Positions 27,491-34,527 of a stretch of DNA of 35,685 bases are shown here, one piece after another. Both the position numbers and the translations under genes were made by a program. How positions within the stretch are numbered: position 1 is the first letter of the stretch; every line of letters begins with the position of its first letter. Under the pieces are notes generated by a model, which saw only the letters and a program-made list of their open reading frames with translations, was not told where the DNA came from and ran no database searches. The stretch is from Phenylobacterium sp. GTDB lineage: Bacteria; Pseudomonadota; Alphaproteobacteria; Caulobacterales; Caulobacteraceae. The stretch is taken from contig NZ_JAUYQL010000033.1 in the NCBI RefSeq assembly GCF_030697305.1, positions 1 through 35,685 on the forward strand, written 5' to 3'.

Positions 27491-27515
27491 GGAAGCACAC
27501 GCGCCTGTGTGTTCC
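27491..27515. other. Imperfect hairpin in the one wide gap of the minus-strand gene train
   Basis: GGAAGCACAC and GTGTGTTCC form a 9-bp stem with one bulged G and a 6-nt loop, between the stop at 27567 and the start at 27459 on the minus strand. There is no U-run after it, so it is not a classical terminator. It could be an attenuation, processing or operator site. Confidence 0.3.
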
Positions 27516-27566
27516 TATGCGGGTTGCTCGAAGCCGCGCGACGCTCAGCGCCGCCGTCGGACCCTG

Positions 27567-28589
27567 TCACGGAAATCCTAATCCACCGCCAACAACGGAG
27601 ATGATCCAGGCCTTCAGGCCCTCGGCACGGAAGAACGGTGCGATGACAAGGAAAATAGGCCGGAGCGGAGGATAGAGGCGGATGATATTGTACAACCTCG
27701 CAAATCCGGCTTTCAGCGGCGAGAAGCGCGCGATCTCTTCTGGCGGGGTCTCAGGAATCGCCAGGCGGAACTGCATGGTCGTGCTGCGTCGCAACAAACG
27801 CCTTAGGCCGAAACTGCTCAACAAACGGGTGTTGGTATATGTGAGTCCGCTGCGCCAGCGGACGAAGGGCGCTTGCCAAGGGCGCGGCAACAGTCCCACG
27901 CCCCAAACCCCAACATGGGGTTCGGCGGTAAGGCTGAAGCGGTTCGGCGTCGAGATGATGGCAGCTCCGCCGGGCGCGGTCACCCGGTCGATCTCTGCGG
28001 CCAAACCGGGCATGTCGTTGACGTGCTCGATCACGTCGAGGGATACGACGGTCGTCACCGCACCGTCACGCAAAGGCAACGCTTCGCCGGCCGCGGCCGC
28101 GAACGTCGACGTGCCGCCGTGGGCGCGCACCATGCGCTGGGCGATGATCAGCCAGGTCATCGACACGTCGACGCCCAGTCCTTGATGACCCCTGTGTACC
28201 GCGGCGCACAACAGAGCGCCCGGGCCGCATCCCACGTCGAGAAACGGCTGGCCCGCCTTGAGCTTTGGTTCCAGCCACTCTTGAACGTCTCGGTCGAGAC
28301 GCTTGGGCGCATCCAGCACCTGTTGCGTTCGCAGCGAAACGCGCTCGGAATTCCACTCGGCGCGCCTGGAGAACACCTCGTGCAGCAACTCCGCCGCAGA
28401 TGCGTCTTTGCGCGCCGCCAGGGAGCGTGCGAGCTGCAGGTCGTCTTCGAAGTCGATCCAGGAGGGGACCTCGACCCTCAGGTCGGGAATGCCCTCAATG
28501 CAACCGTACTCACGCCCGCAGTTTTCGCACGTCACCGCCTCGTCGTGCGACGCGAGCGAGCCATGGCACCTGGGACAGCACCATATCAT
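27567..28589 (-). CDS. Methyltransferase with N-terminal Trm112-like zinc ribbon (copy 2)
   Basis: A 340-aa protein with the ribbon C5-x2-C8, C21-x2-C24 followed by EYGCIEGIPDLRV, a clear Trm112-type head, then a SAM fold with FLDVGCGPGA (116-125), GVDVSMTWL, and VVSLDVIEHVND. It is paralogous to the protein at 25538-26545; both also end in a hydrophobic C-terminal stretch that could attach to the membrane. The ATG at 28589 overlaps the stop of the upstream GT2 gene (ATGA), and the conserved ribbon begins right there, so a 63-codon upstream extension is rejected. It is likely a glycan methyltransferase working after the adjacent glycosyltransferase; the site of methylation is unknown. Confidence 0.88.
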   Translation of the reverse strand: MIWCCPRCHGSLASHDEAVTCENCGREYGCIEGIPDLRVEVPSWIDFEDDLQLARSLAARKDASAAELLHEVFSRRAEWNSERVSLRTQQVLDAPKRLDRDVQEWLEPKLKAGQPFLDVGCGPGALLCAAVHRGHQGLGVDVSMTWLIIAQRMVRAHGGTSTFAAAAGEALPLRDGAVTTVVSLDVIEHVNDMPGLAAEIDRVTAPGGAAIISTPNRFSLTAEPHVGVWGVGLLPRPWQAPFVRWRSGLTYTNTRLLSSFGLRRLLRRSTTMQFRLAIPETPPEEIARFSPLKAGFARLYNIIRLYPPLRPIFLVIAPFFRAEGLKAWIISVVGGGLGFP

Positions 28590-29638
28590 GCACGCACGGT
28601 GCGCCCGATCCGGACCTCTAACCAGCACCAGACGAAGGCCACGGTACTGTAGAGGTAGTAGAGCTGGTGGAACAGCAGCGCCGATACCGCGAACGGCGCG
28701 CCGCGCACTTCGCGGAAGGTGCTGAACAGCTTCCAGTTGGCGGCTAGCACCATCGCGAAAGCGGCGAGCGGCGTCCACAAGGGCACGAGGCCGCCCAGGG
28801 TCGCCAGCACCAGCATAAGGGCCAGGCCCGCCAGGCCGGCGCGTAGGCGCTCGATCATGCCGACATTGAGGTCGTCGGTGACTTCGGAGCGGTTGAGCAT
28901 CAACCGAGCCCAGGGCATGGCGCGACGCAGGATGTCGACCCGCACCAGCTCCGGCACCGACCAGTACTTCAGGTGCGTGCTCAGCAGCGCCGGATCCAGG
29001 CGGATCTTGCCACCGGCGTCGCCCATCCGATAGCCGAGCTCGATGTCCTCGATCGAAGGGAACCGGTAGCGCTTCGCGTCGAAGCCGCCGATCTTCTGAT
29101 AGGTCGTGCGCAGCACCGCGCCGCAGCCTGCCCAGAAGGTCGAGGCGTCGCGCTTGCCGATCTGGTGGTGATGATGGTGCAGCAGGTTCTTGTACTGCGA
29201 GCCGAAGTTCGGCGCGTCTGGGCGGTCGTCGTAGGAGCCGAACACCGCCACGACGTCAGTCTCGTTCAGCGCTGCGCGGATGCGCGCCGGACTGCCGTCG
29301 CGCGCCACGACGTCGGAGTCGACGAACCACAGGATGTCACCCACGGCCTGGGCGGCGGCGACGTTGCGGGCCCCGGCCGGTCCCAACCGGCCGCCGGACG
29401 AGATCACCCGCGCGCCCAGTTCGGCGGCCACGGCGGCGGAGCCATCGGTGGCGCCGTCGTCGACGACGATGACTTCGAGGATTTCGCCGCGCCGCAGCAT
29501 CTTCACCAGCGGCGGCAGGGTGCGCAGCAGGAAGTGGGCGGCGTTGAAGACAGGCATGATGACGCTGATGGTCGCCTCGGCCCCAATCGGAGCATCGAGA
29601 TGGGCGACGGTTTCGGGCAACTCCCGTTGCATCAACAT
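28586..29638 (-). CDS. GT2-family glycosyltransferase (canonical)
   Basis: A 350-aa inverting GT-A enzyme with all the motifs in place: ISVIMPVFN (24-32), VVDDGATDGS (58-67), RLGPAGARN (84-92), the metal-binding DSD (107-109), and ED (198-199) as candidate base. A run of five histidines (154-158) lies in the middle. The C-terminal 90 residues hold two to three membrane helices (about 264-300 and 318-342). It thus probably sits at the inner membrane and extends the lipid-linked glycan. The ATG at 29638 has only a weak ribosome site; AGGAAAGG lies about 20 nt upstream. Its stop overlaps the start of the Trm112-type methyltransferase gene. Confidence 0.93.
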   Translation of the reverse strand: MLMQRELPETVAHLDAPIGAEATISVIMPVFNAAHFLLRTLPPLVKMLRRGEILEVIVVDDGATDGSAAVAAELGARVISSGGRLGPAGARNVAAAQAVGDILWFVDSDVVARDGSPARIRAALNETDVVAVFGSYDDRPDAPNFGSQYKNLLHHHHHQIGKRDASTFWAGCGAVLRTTYQKIGGFDAKRYRFPSIEDIELGYRMGDAGGKIRLDPALLSTHLKYWSVPELVRVDILRRAMPWARLMLNRSEVTDDLNVGMIERLRAGLAGLALMLVLATLGGLVPLWTPLAAFAMVLAANWKLFSTFREVRGAPFAVSALLFHQLYYLYSTVAFVWCWLEVRIGRTVRA

Positions 29639-29650
29639 GGTTGGGTAACT

Positions 29651-30550
29651 CTAGCCTTTCCTCGGTCGCCTCAACAGCGCGTCGACGTAGCCGTGGAACT
29701 CCCCAGCGCCCCAGCCCAAGGTAAACCAGAGGAGCCAGGGCAAAGTTCGGAGACCGTCGCGCCCAATTTGGGACTTCGATCGCATCCGTCGCAGGATGCG
29801 GGCCAACAGCACCGCCGGGACCGCCAGACCCAGCACAGGAAACAGCATTCTTTTGACCGGGGAAGCGATGCTCGCGCGGTCGAATCCGTAAGCTCGCCCG
29901 TGCGCAAATCTTTGGCGCACAAAGTCTGCAGGACGTTCGCAACCGCGGTAGACGACAGCGATGCGCGGATCGAGCCGCAGCCGTTCGCCGGCCGCGCGGA
30001 AGCGCCGATGGAACGACGGCTCCCAGAACCCTTCGGCCAGCAGATCGGGGTGATCGAGGATGTCGGCGCGCCGATAGACAGCGTTGTCCGCGGCGATTTC
30101 CTCCACGTCGCCAGCCGCTTGCGGGGGTGAGACGTCCATATACCTTAAGGCGTAAATCGCCCGGTGGACGGGTGAGCAGGCAGGGTCCAGGTCGATCGTC
30201 CCGCCGACGCCCGCATAGGTTTCCAGGTCCGCGGAGAGCAGGGCTGTGACCCAGTCGGAAGCCGGAATCGCATGCGCTGTGGTCATCGCCACGGCCTTGC
30301 CGCACGCTGCCTCAACGCCGTCCCGCCATAGGTGGGGTATGAGTGCGGCGCGATCTGCAGTGACGACCTGCCAAGGCGCATCTGCCGGGGTCAGAATGGG
30401 CGCCGGGGCGCCTGCAACGACGAATATCACTTCCACGTTATCGCTCGCGACGGGACCCAGGAGCGCCACGATCGCGGGCAGGTTGGCGTCCGCATCCTTA
30501 ACCGCCACGATGATGCTGAGCGTCGGCGCGAGCGCTGGGGCCGAGCTCAC
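29651..30550 (-). CDS. Divergent GT2-like protein with C-terminal membrane segment (copy C)
   Basis: A 299-aa protein with the GT-A opening strand TLSIIVAVKD (10-19). The segment aligned with the metal site reads TTAHAIPASDW (90-100), lacking both acids found in copy B (E94-D95), and the PG-x-N motif is reduced to ADNAVY (154-159). The GFWE motif is intact (174-177). The C-terminal part has hydrophobic helices and ends in GEFHGY (283-288). Loss of the metal site suggests a non-catalytic or metal-independent role, though I could not model the fold. The GTG at 30550 overlaps the deacetylase stop (GTGA). The canonical GT2 gene follows after a 12-bp gap. Confidence 0.75.
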   Translation of the reverse strand: MSSAPALAPTLSIIVAVKDADANLPAIVALLGPVASDNVEVIFVVAGAPAPILTPADAPWQVVTADRAALIPHLWRDGVEAACGKAVAMTTAHAIPASDWVTALLSADLETYAGVGGTIDLDPACSPVHRAIYALRYMDVSPPQAAGDVEEIAADNAVYRRADILDHPDLLAEGFWEPSFHRRFRAAGERLRLDPRIAVVYRGCERPADFVRQRFAHGRAYGFDRASIASPVKRMLFPVLGLAVPAVLLARILRRMRSKSQIGRDGLRTLPWLLWFTLGWGAGEFHGYVDALLRRPRKG

Positions 30551-31266
30551 CCGCGACCGCGCAGGCGTCGCATCAGCCTTCGCACCTCCAGATAGGCCCG
30601 CGCCGCCGGCCCAGCGAGATCGCCGGTCAGTTCTGTGTGACGCAGGTAGTGGCTGTCGAGGCGTGGTATCGCATCGGCTCGCGCATTCTCGTCCACATAG
30701 CGCAGCTCGGTGGTGACGCAGGCCTTGTAGCGACGTCCGGCGAGCTTGCGGATCCGCGCATCATGGTAGCCGTACGGATAGGCGAAGAAGCGGGGCGCAC
30801 GGCCAAGCCGCGCCGAGATGGTCAGGTCGGCGTCCTCCATCTCGGCCTCCACCTGGCCGTCGCTGAGCTTGCGGAGGTCAGGGTGGGTGGCGGTGTGCGC
30901 CTCGATCATCACGCCGGCGGCCGGGAGCGCCTCGATCTGCGGCCAGGACATCATCTGATACAGCGGCGCGGACGCGGGCTGGCCGGGCCAGCGGTTGTCG
31001 CCGCCCGCCGTCGCTGTGGTTAGGAACAGGTGCGCGGGCGCGTCGAAGTCCTTCAGCACCGGCGCCGCGTTCTGGGCGAGCGAGGTCATGCCGTCATCGA
31101 ACGTCAGGGCGACGCCTCGCGCGCCAGGCTGCAGCAATTCGTCCAGGCCCAGGATCGGGATGTCGTTCGCGCGCAACGCCGCCACCAGGCGCCTGAACAA
31201 CTGCGGCGGGAACGACAGCGGCGGCGGCCCGTCGTCGATCGCATGGAAGGTGATCACTGCGCGCAT
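30547..31266 (-). CDS. Polysaccharide deacetylase (NodB/CE4 family)
   Basis: A 239-aa member with the family's metal and catalytic motifs: TFDDG (55-59), in which D57 is the catalytic base and D58 binds metal; HTATH (124-128), with the two metal-binding histidines; and FAYPYG (161-166). CE4 enzymes remove N- or O-acetyl groups from amino sugars. No signal peptide is visible, so it may act in the cytoplasm on a lipid-linked or nucleotide-linked precursor, unlike many exported deacetylases. The start is ATG 31266, which shares one base with the upstream stop (TGATG); an in-frame TTG lies immediately before it. The position between glycosyltransferases supports a role in glycan tailoring. Confidence 0.92.
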   Translation of the reverse strand: MRAVITFHAIDDGPPPLSFPPQLFRRLVAALRANDIPILGLDELLQPGARGVALTFDDGMTSLAQNAAPVLKDFDAPAHLFLTTATAGGDNRWPGQPASAPLYQMMSWPQIEALPAAGVMIEAHTATHPDLRKLSDGQVEAEMEDADLTISARLGRAPRFFAYPYGYHDARIRKLAGRRYKACVTTELRYVDENARADAIPRLDSHYLRHTELTGDLAGPAARAYLEVRRLMRRLRGRG

Positions 31267-32492
31267 CAAGTGGTCCGTATCGCAGCTTCGGCCTTCGATG
31301 CGCGGATCGCTTCGATCATGCGGAGATAACCTTCCAGGTGGCGCTCACGGGTATAGCGTTTCATGTAGGCGCCACGCGCCGCTTCGCCCATCGACTGGGC
31401 AAGATCGGGATCGGCGATCAGCGCGCGCGCCTGAGCGATCAAGTCCGTCTCATTCTGGTACAGTCGACCGCACTGTCCGTCTGCGACCAGCTCCTCGGCG
31501 CCGCCCGCGCCGGACCGCACCAGGGCAGGAGTGGAGAAAGCCGCAGCCTCGATCACCGCGAGGCCGAAGGTCTCCGGGGCCAGCGAAGGGAACACCAGCG
31601 CCGTCGCCCCTGCGTACAGCGCGCCGAGCTCCGCCTGCGGCAGACCTCCGGTGAAGCGGACGCGCTCGCCGCCGTAACGCGTCTCCAGCGCCTCGTGGGC
31701 GTCGCCGGCGCCGACGACCACCAGGTCCAGATCGCCGGCCTGCGCGAATGCGCGCACCGCGGCCTCAACGCCTTTCGAGGCGGTCACCCGGCCGACGAAC
31801 AGGAAGTAGGGCCGGGCCGGCGTCGACGCGGTGAGGCGCTCGTCGGGCTCCAGCGCTGAGAACAACGGCAGCACTTCAATCGGTGCGACGACCCCGCCCT
31901 CGCGGTGCCGCCGCGCGGTGTATTCGCTGGGCGAGATCAGCCGGTCCACATGCTGCAGCATCAGGTCGCGCAGCGGCGTGTATCGCCAGAGCTGCGGCGG
32001 TATGCCCGAGCGGATCGAGCAACTGATGCAGGTCCGGCGGTCGCAGGCGTGACTGCGGTTCTTCCAGAAGATGTGCGTCGCGCAGAGCAACCAGTGCTCA
32101 TGCAGCGTGTAGAGCGTCACCGGCGCACGGCTCAGCGCCAGTACGCCCGGCCCGCCAACCAGCGAGATGTTGTGAAAGTGGACGACGTCGAAATCGCGGT
32201 CGAGCAGGCGCCGCAGTTCGCCGCTCTTCAGGCCCGGCATGCCGGTCTGCTGGGTGACCAGCGGCGACAGCGCCCCCAGCGGGTGATGCAGGGTGTGAAC
32301 CACCACCCCCGCGTCGTCGGTCTCCGGGGTCGGGCTCGCGCCGTGCGCGCCCAGCGCGTAGGCGTCACGGCAGTGGATCACCTCCACCTCGTGCCCGAGC
32401 GCGGCCAGCGCGCGCGCAAGTCCGCGCACATAGGTTGCGTCGCCGCCGAAGGCGTAGGGCGGATAGAAGGTGGTGACCATGGCGAAGCGCAT
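31266..32492 (-). CDS. GT4-family glycosyltransferase with Cys cluster
   Basis: A 408-aa GT-B enzyme. The N-terminal loop YPPYAFGGDATYVRGLA (10-26) is typical of GT4 glycosyltransferases, LISPSEYTARR (185-195) and FLFVGRVTASKGVEAAV mark the linker and donor domain, and ETFGLAVIE is the E-x7-E motif. The middle of the N-domain has a H131-x-H133 pair and four cysteines, C137, C150, C155 and C158, which probably bind a structural metal. The sugar and acceptor are unknown. It is coupled to the upstream GT4 gene (TGATG at 32492) and to the deacetylase gene downstream. Confidence 0.93.
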   Translation of the reverse strand: MRFAMVTTFYPPYAFGGDATYVRGLARALAALGHEVEVIHCRDAYALGAHGASPTPETDDAGVVVHTLHHPLGALSPLVTQQTGMPGLKSGELRRLLDRDFDVVHFHNISLVGGPGVLALSRAPVTLYTLHEHWLLCATHIFWKNRSHACDRRTCISCSIRSGIPPQLWRYTPLRDLMLQHVDRLISPSEYTARRHREGGVVAPIEVLPLFSALEPDERLTASTPARPYFLFVGRVTASKGVEAAVRAFAQAGDLDLVVVGAGDAHEALETRYGGERVRFTGGLPQAELGALYAGATALVFPSLAPETFGLAVIEAAAFSTPALVRSGAGGAEELVADGQCGRLYQNETDLIAQARALIADPDLAQSMGEAARGAYMKRYTRERHLEGYLRMIEAIRASKAEAAIRTT

Positions 32493-33673
32493 CAGCGCCG
32501 CGCCCCGATGCTTTCCAGCAGTTCGATCAGGCCCTGTGCGCTGCGCGGCCAGCTCAGTTCGGCCGCGCGGGGAAGGGCTGCGGCGCGCAAACCGCCCATC
32601 AACGCTTCGTCCGACACACAGCGCACGATCACACGCGCCATGTCGGCGACGTCGAGCGGATCGAAGAACAAGCCCGCGCCGGCCACCACTTCCTGCACGG
32701 CGCCGCCGGCCGTTGCGATCACCGGCGTCCCGCAGGCGATCGCTTCCGCCGCCGGTAAGCCGAACCCCTCGGACAGCGCCGGCATGGCGACCATCAGCGC
32801 GTCCGAATAAAGCGCCGGCAGGTCTTCGTCGGGAACATAGCCGGTGAACCGCACGCGGGCCGCCAGGCGCGGATCGGAGTCCACCAGCGCCAGCAGCGCC
32901 TCGTAGTTGGAGTGGAACCCGTCGCCCTTGGGGTCGCCGGCCAGGACCAGGTGCAGGTCGGCTGCTGCGGGATCGTCGAGCGCCACGGCGTAGGCTTCGA
33001 CAAGCCTCAGCAGGTTCTTGTGCGGCGCGAGTCCGCCCACGTAGAGCAGCAGCCGAGCGTCAGCATCGAGCCCCAGGCGTTCGCGCATCGTGCGCCTCGC
33101 CGGCAAATCAGCGACGGGTTGGAAACGGGGATCGGCAGCCTCAAGAAACACCGCGATCCGCGACTTGGCGATGCCCATGTGGGTGGCGATCTCTTCACGC
33201 GCAGCCTGCGAAACTGTGGTGATGCGCCGCGCTGTGGTCTTGGCCAGCCACACCTTCGCGCCCCACATCGTCCGGCCGCGCCAGGAGGGGAACACCAGCG
33301 AGGAGAAGTGCTCGGCGATCGCGTCGTGAAAGGTAACCACGGTGGGCGTGCGCGGCCCCGCCGGATACCAGGAATAGACCGCCGGATAGTACATCACGTC
33401 CAGCCGCTCGGCCGCGACCGCTCGGCGGAAGGCCAGCAGGTCGCCGACGCTGCGCGAACCGTCGGCGACGGCGGCTTCGGTGACGGTGCGGCGGGTGTCG
33501 ACGCGCACGATCTTGACGCCAGGACGCAGCATTTCCGGTTCGGGCGGGCGATCGACGAACAGGACGAATTCGTGGCCGCGCGGTGCATCCAGCATCGCCC
33601 CCAGCAACAGCCGCGTGAAGCGGCCGAAGCCGCGCCGGTTCCACCAGGTGGTCGCGTCAACGCCGATCCGCAT
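32492..33673 (-). CDS. GT4-family glycosyltransferase
   Basis: A 393-aa GT-B enzyme beginning MRIGVDATTWWNRRGFGRFTR, the GT4 acceptor-loop opening. VVTFHDA and ITTVSQAAREEI are followed by the donor-site segment LLYVGGLAPHKNLLRLVEA and the E-x7-E motif EGFGLPAAE (302-310). The overall look is that of mannosyl/rhamnosyltransferases; the specific sugar is unknown. I chose the ATG at 33673, 2 bp after the upstream stop; the frame runs 242 codons further upstream, but that part is the complement of the GT2-like gene D. The stop overlaps the start of the next GT4 gene by one base. Confidence 0.93.
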   Translation of the reverse strand: MRIGVDATTWWNRRGFGRFTRLLLGAMLDAPRGHEFVLFVDRPPEPEMLRPGVKIVRVDTRRTVTEAAVADGSRSVGDLLAFRRAVAAERLDVMYYPAVYSWYPAGPRTPTVVTFHDAIAEHFSSLVFPSWRGRTMWGAKVWLAKTTARRITTVSQAAREEIATHMGIAKSRIAVFLEAADPRFQPVADLPARRTMRERLGLDADARLLLYVGGLAPHKNLLRLVEAYAVALDDPAAADLHLVLAGDPKGDGFHSNYEALLALVDSDPRLAARVRFTGYVPDEDLPALYSDALMVAMPALSEGFGLPAAEAIACGTPVIATAGGAVQEVVAGAGLFFDPLDVADMARVIVRCVSDEALMGGLRAAALPRAAELSWPRSAQGLIELLESIGARR

Positions 33674-33675
33674 GC

Positions 33676-34527
33676 TCAGACCCACCGCCCGCGACTGGAG
33701 CCCGGGTCGCCTGCGGCCTTGCCCAGCACCTCTCCGACGCCCCAGGCGAGGTGCATCCCCGCCGCCCAGGCGAGGGTCGCCGGCGAGGCGCGCAAAGCGG
33801 GGGGCGCGACGGCCAGCGTGCGTGCGCTCAACACGGCGGGGGCGAGCGTGGCGAGGCAGGCGTGGATCAGGCGTTGGGCGAGGCCCAGCCCCGCCGTCTG
33901 TCCAGCCCCATAGATGCGGCCGTGGTGGAAGCGGGTCGAGAGCGCGGCGCCGTCCGCATGCGCGGCGCGGTACTCCACCCCCATCGCCGGCTCCATGACC
34001 AGCCGCCCAGCGGCGCACGGGGTCGCGAAGAGCGCGTTGTCGACCAGGTCGGCGTCGCTCCAGCCGGCGGTGTCGATCGCCGAAAGATCGAGGGCGAAGT
34101 TCGCGCCGGGCAGGACGCCGACGCTGCGGCGCTCGGCGACCTCGCCGAAGCGGCCGTACTCGCACAGCCCCAGCGCGCGCAGCTGCGGCGGCAAGTCCAT
34201 TGAGATGGCGATCGGGCCGCCTGCTGCGACCACGCCGTCCTCGCTCAGCGCGCTCAAGCAGGCCTGCGCCCAGCTCGCCCTGGGTCCGCAGGTGTCCTCG
34301 ACCATGGCGACGAAGCGCGTTTGGGCCGCCCGCAGCCCGATCAGTCGGCGGGCCGGCACAGCCATGTCCGCTGCCGCTATGAACTGGGCAGGGGCGCAAC
34401 TGGCATCCCGCGCCGCGTCACCAACGACGATCACCTTCACGCCTTGCGCCTGGAAGTCGCCGACACAGCGGGTCAGCGTCGCGCCGCCCACCAGCGGTAC
34501 GATGACGACGGTCAGGTCCATGCTCAC
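33676..34527 (-). CDS. Divergent GT2-like protein with C-terminal membrane segment (copy D)
   Basis: A 283-aa protein of the same local family as those at 23632, 26542 and 29651. The first strand is DLTVVIVPLV; the metal-site region MVEDTCGPRASW (75-86) keeps E77-D78, and PGAN (140-143) is kept. The region where B and C have GFWE has become VDNALFA, so the catalytic base is not evident. Conserved RFHHGRIYG (199-207) precedes hydrophobic segments ending in GEVLGK (265-270). The GTG at 34527 overlaps the Gfo/Idh stop (GTGA) and is favoured over an ATG at 34521. It may be a non-canonical glycosyltransferase or a partner protein of its neighbours. Confidence 0.72.
   Translation of the reverse strand: MSMDLTVVIVPLVGGATLTRCVGDFQAQGVKVIVVGDAARDASCAPAQFIAAADMAVPARRLIGLRAAQTRFVAMVEDTCGPRASWAQACLSALSEDGVVAAGGPIAISMDLPPQLRALGLCEYGRFGEVAERRSVGVLPGANFALDLSAIDTAGWSDADLVDNALFATPCAAGRLVMEPAMGVEYRAAHADGAALSTRFHHGRIYGAGQTAGLGLAQRLIHACLATLAPAVLSARTLAVAPPALRASPATLAWAAGMHLAWGVGEVLGKAAGDPGSSRGRWV

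Noticed and set aside
33674-34399. N-terminal 242-codon extension of the GT4 gene at 32492-33673
   Set aside because: The extension overlaps GT2-like copy D in another frame and is Arg/Gly-rich. The GT4 family start MRIGVDAT lies exactly at 33673, 2 bp after the upstream stop.
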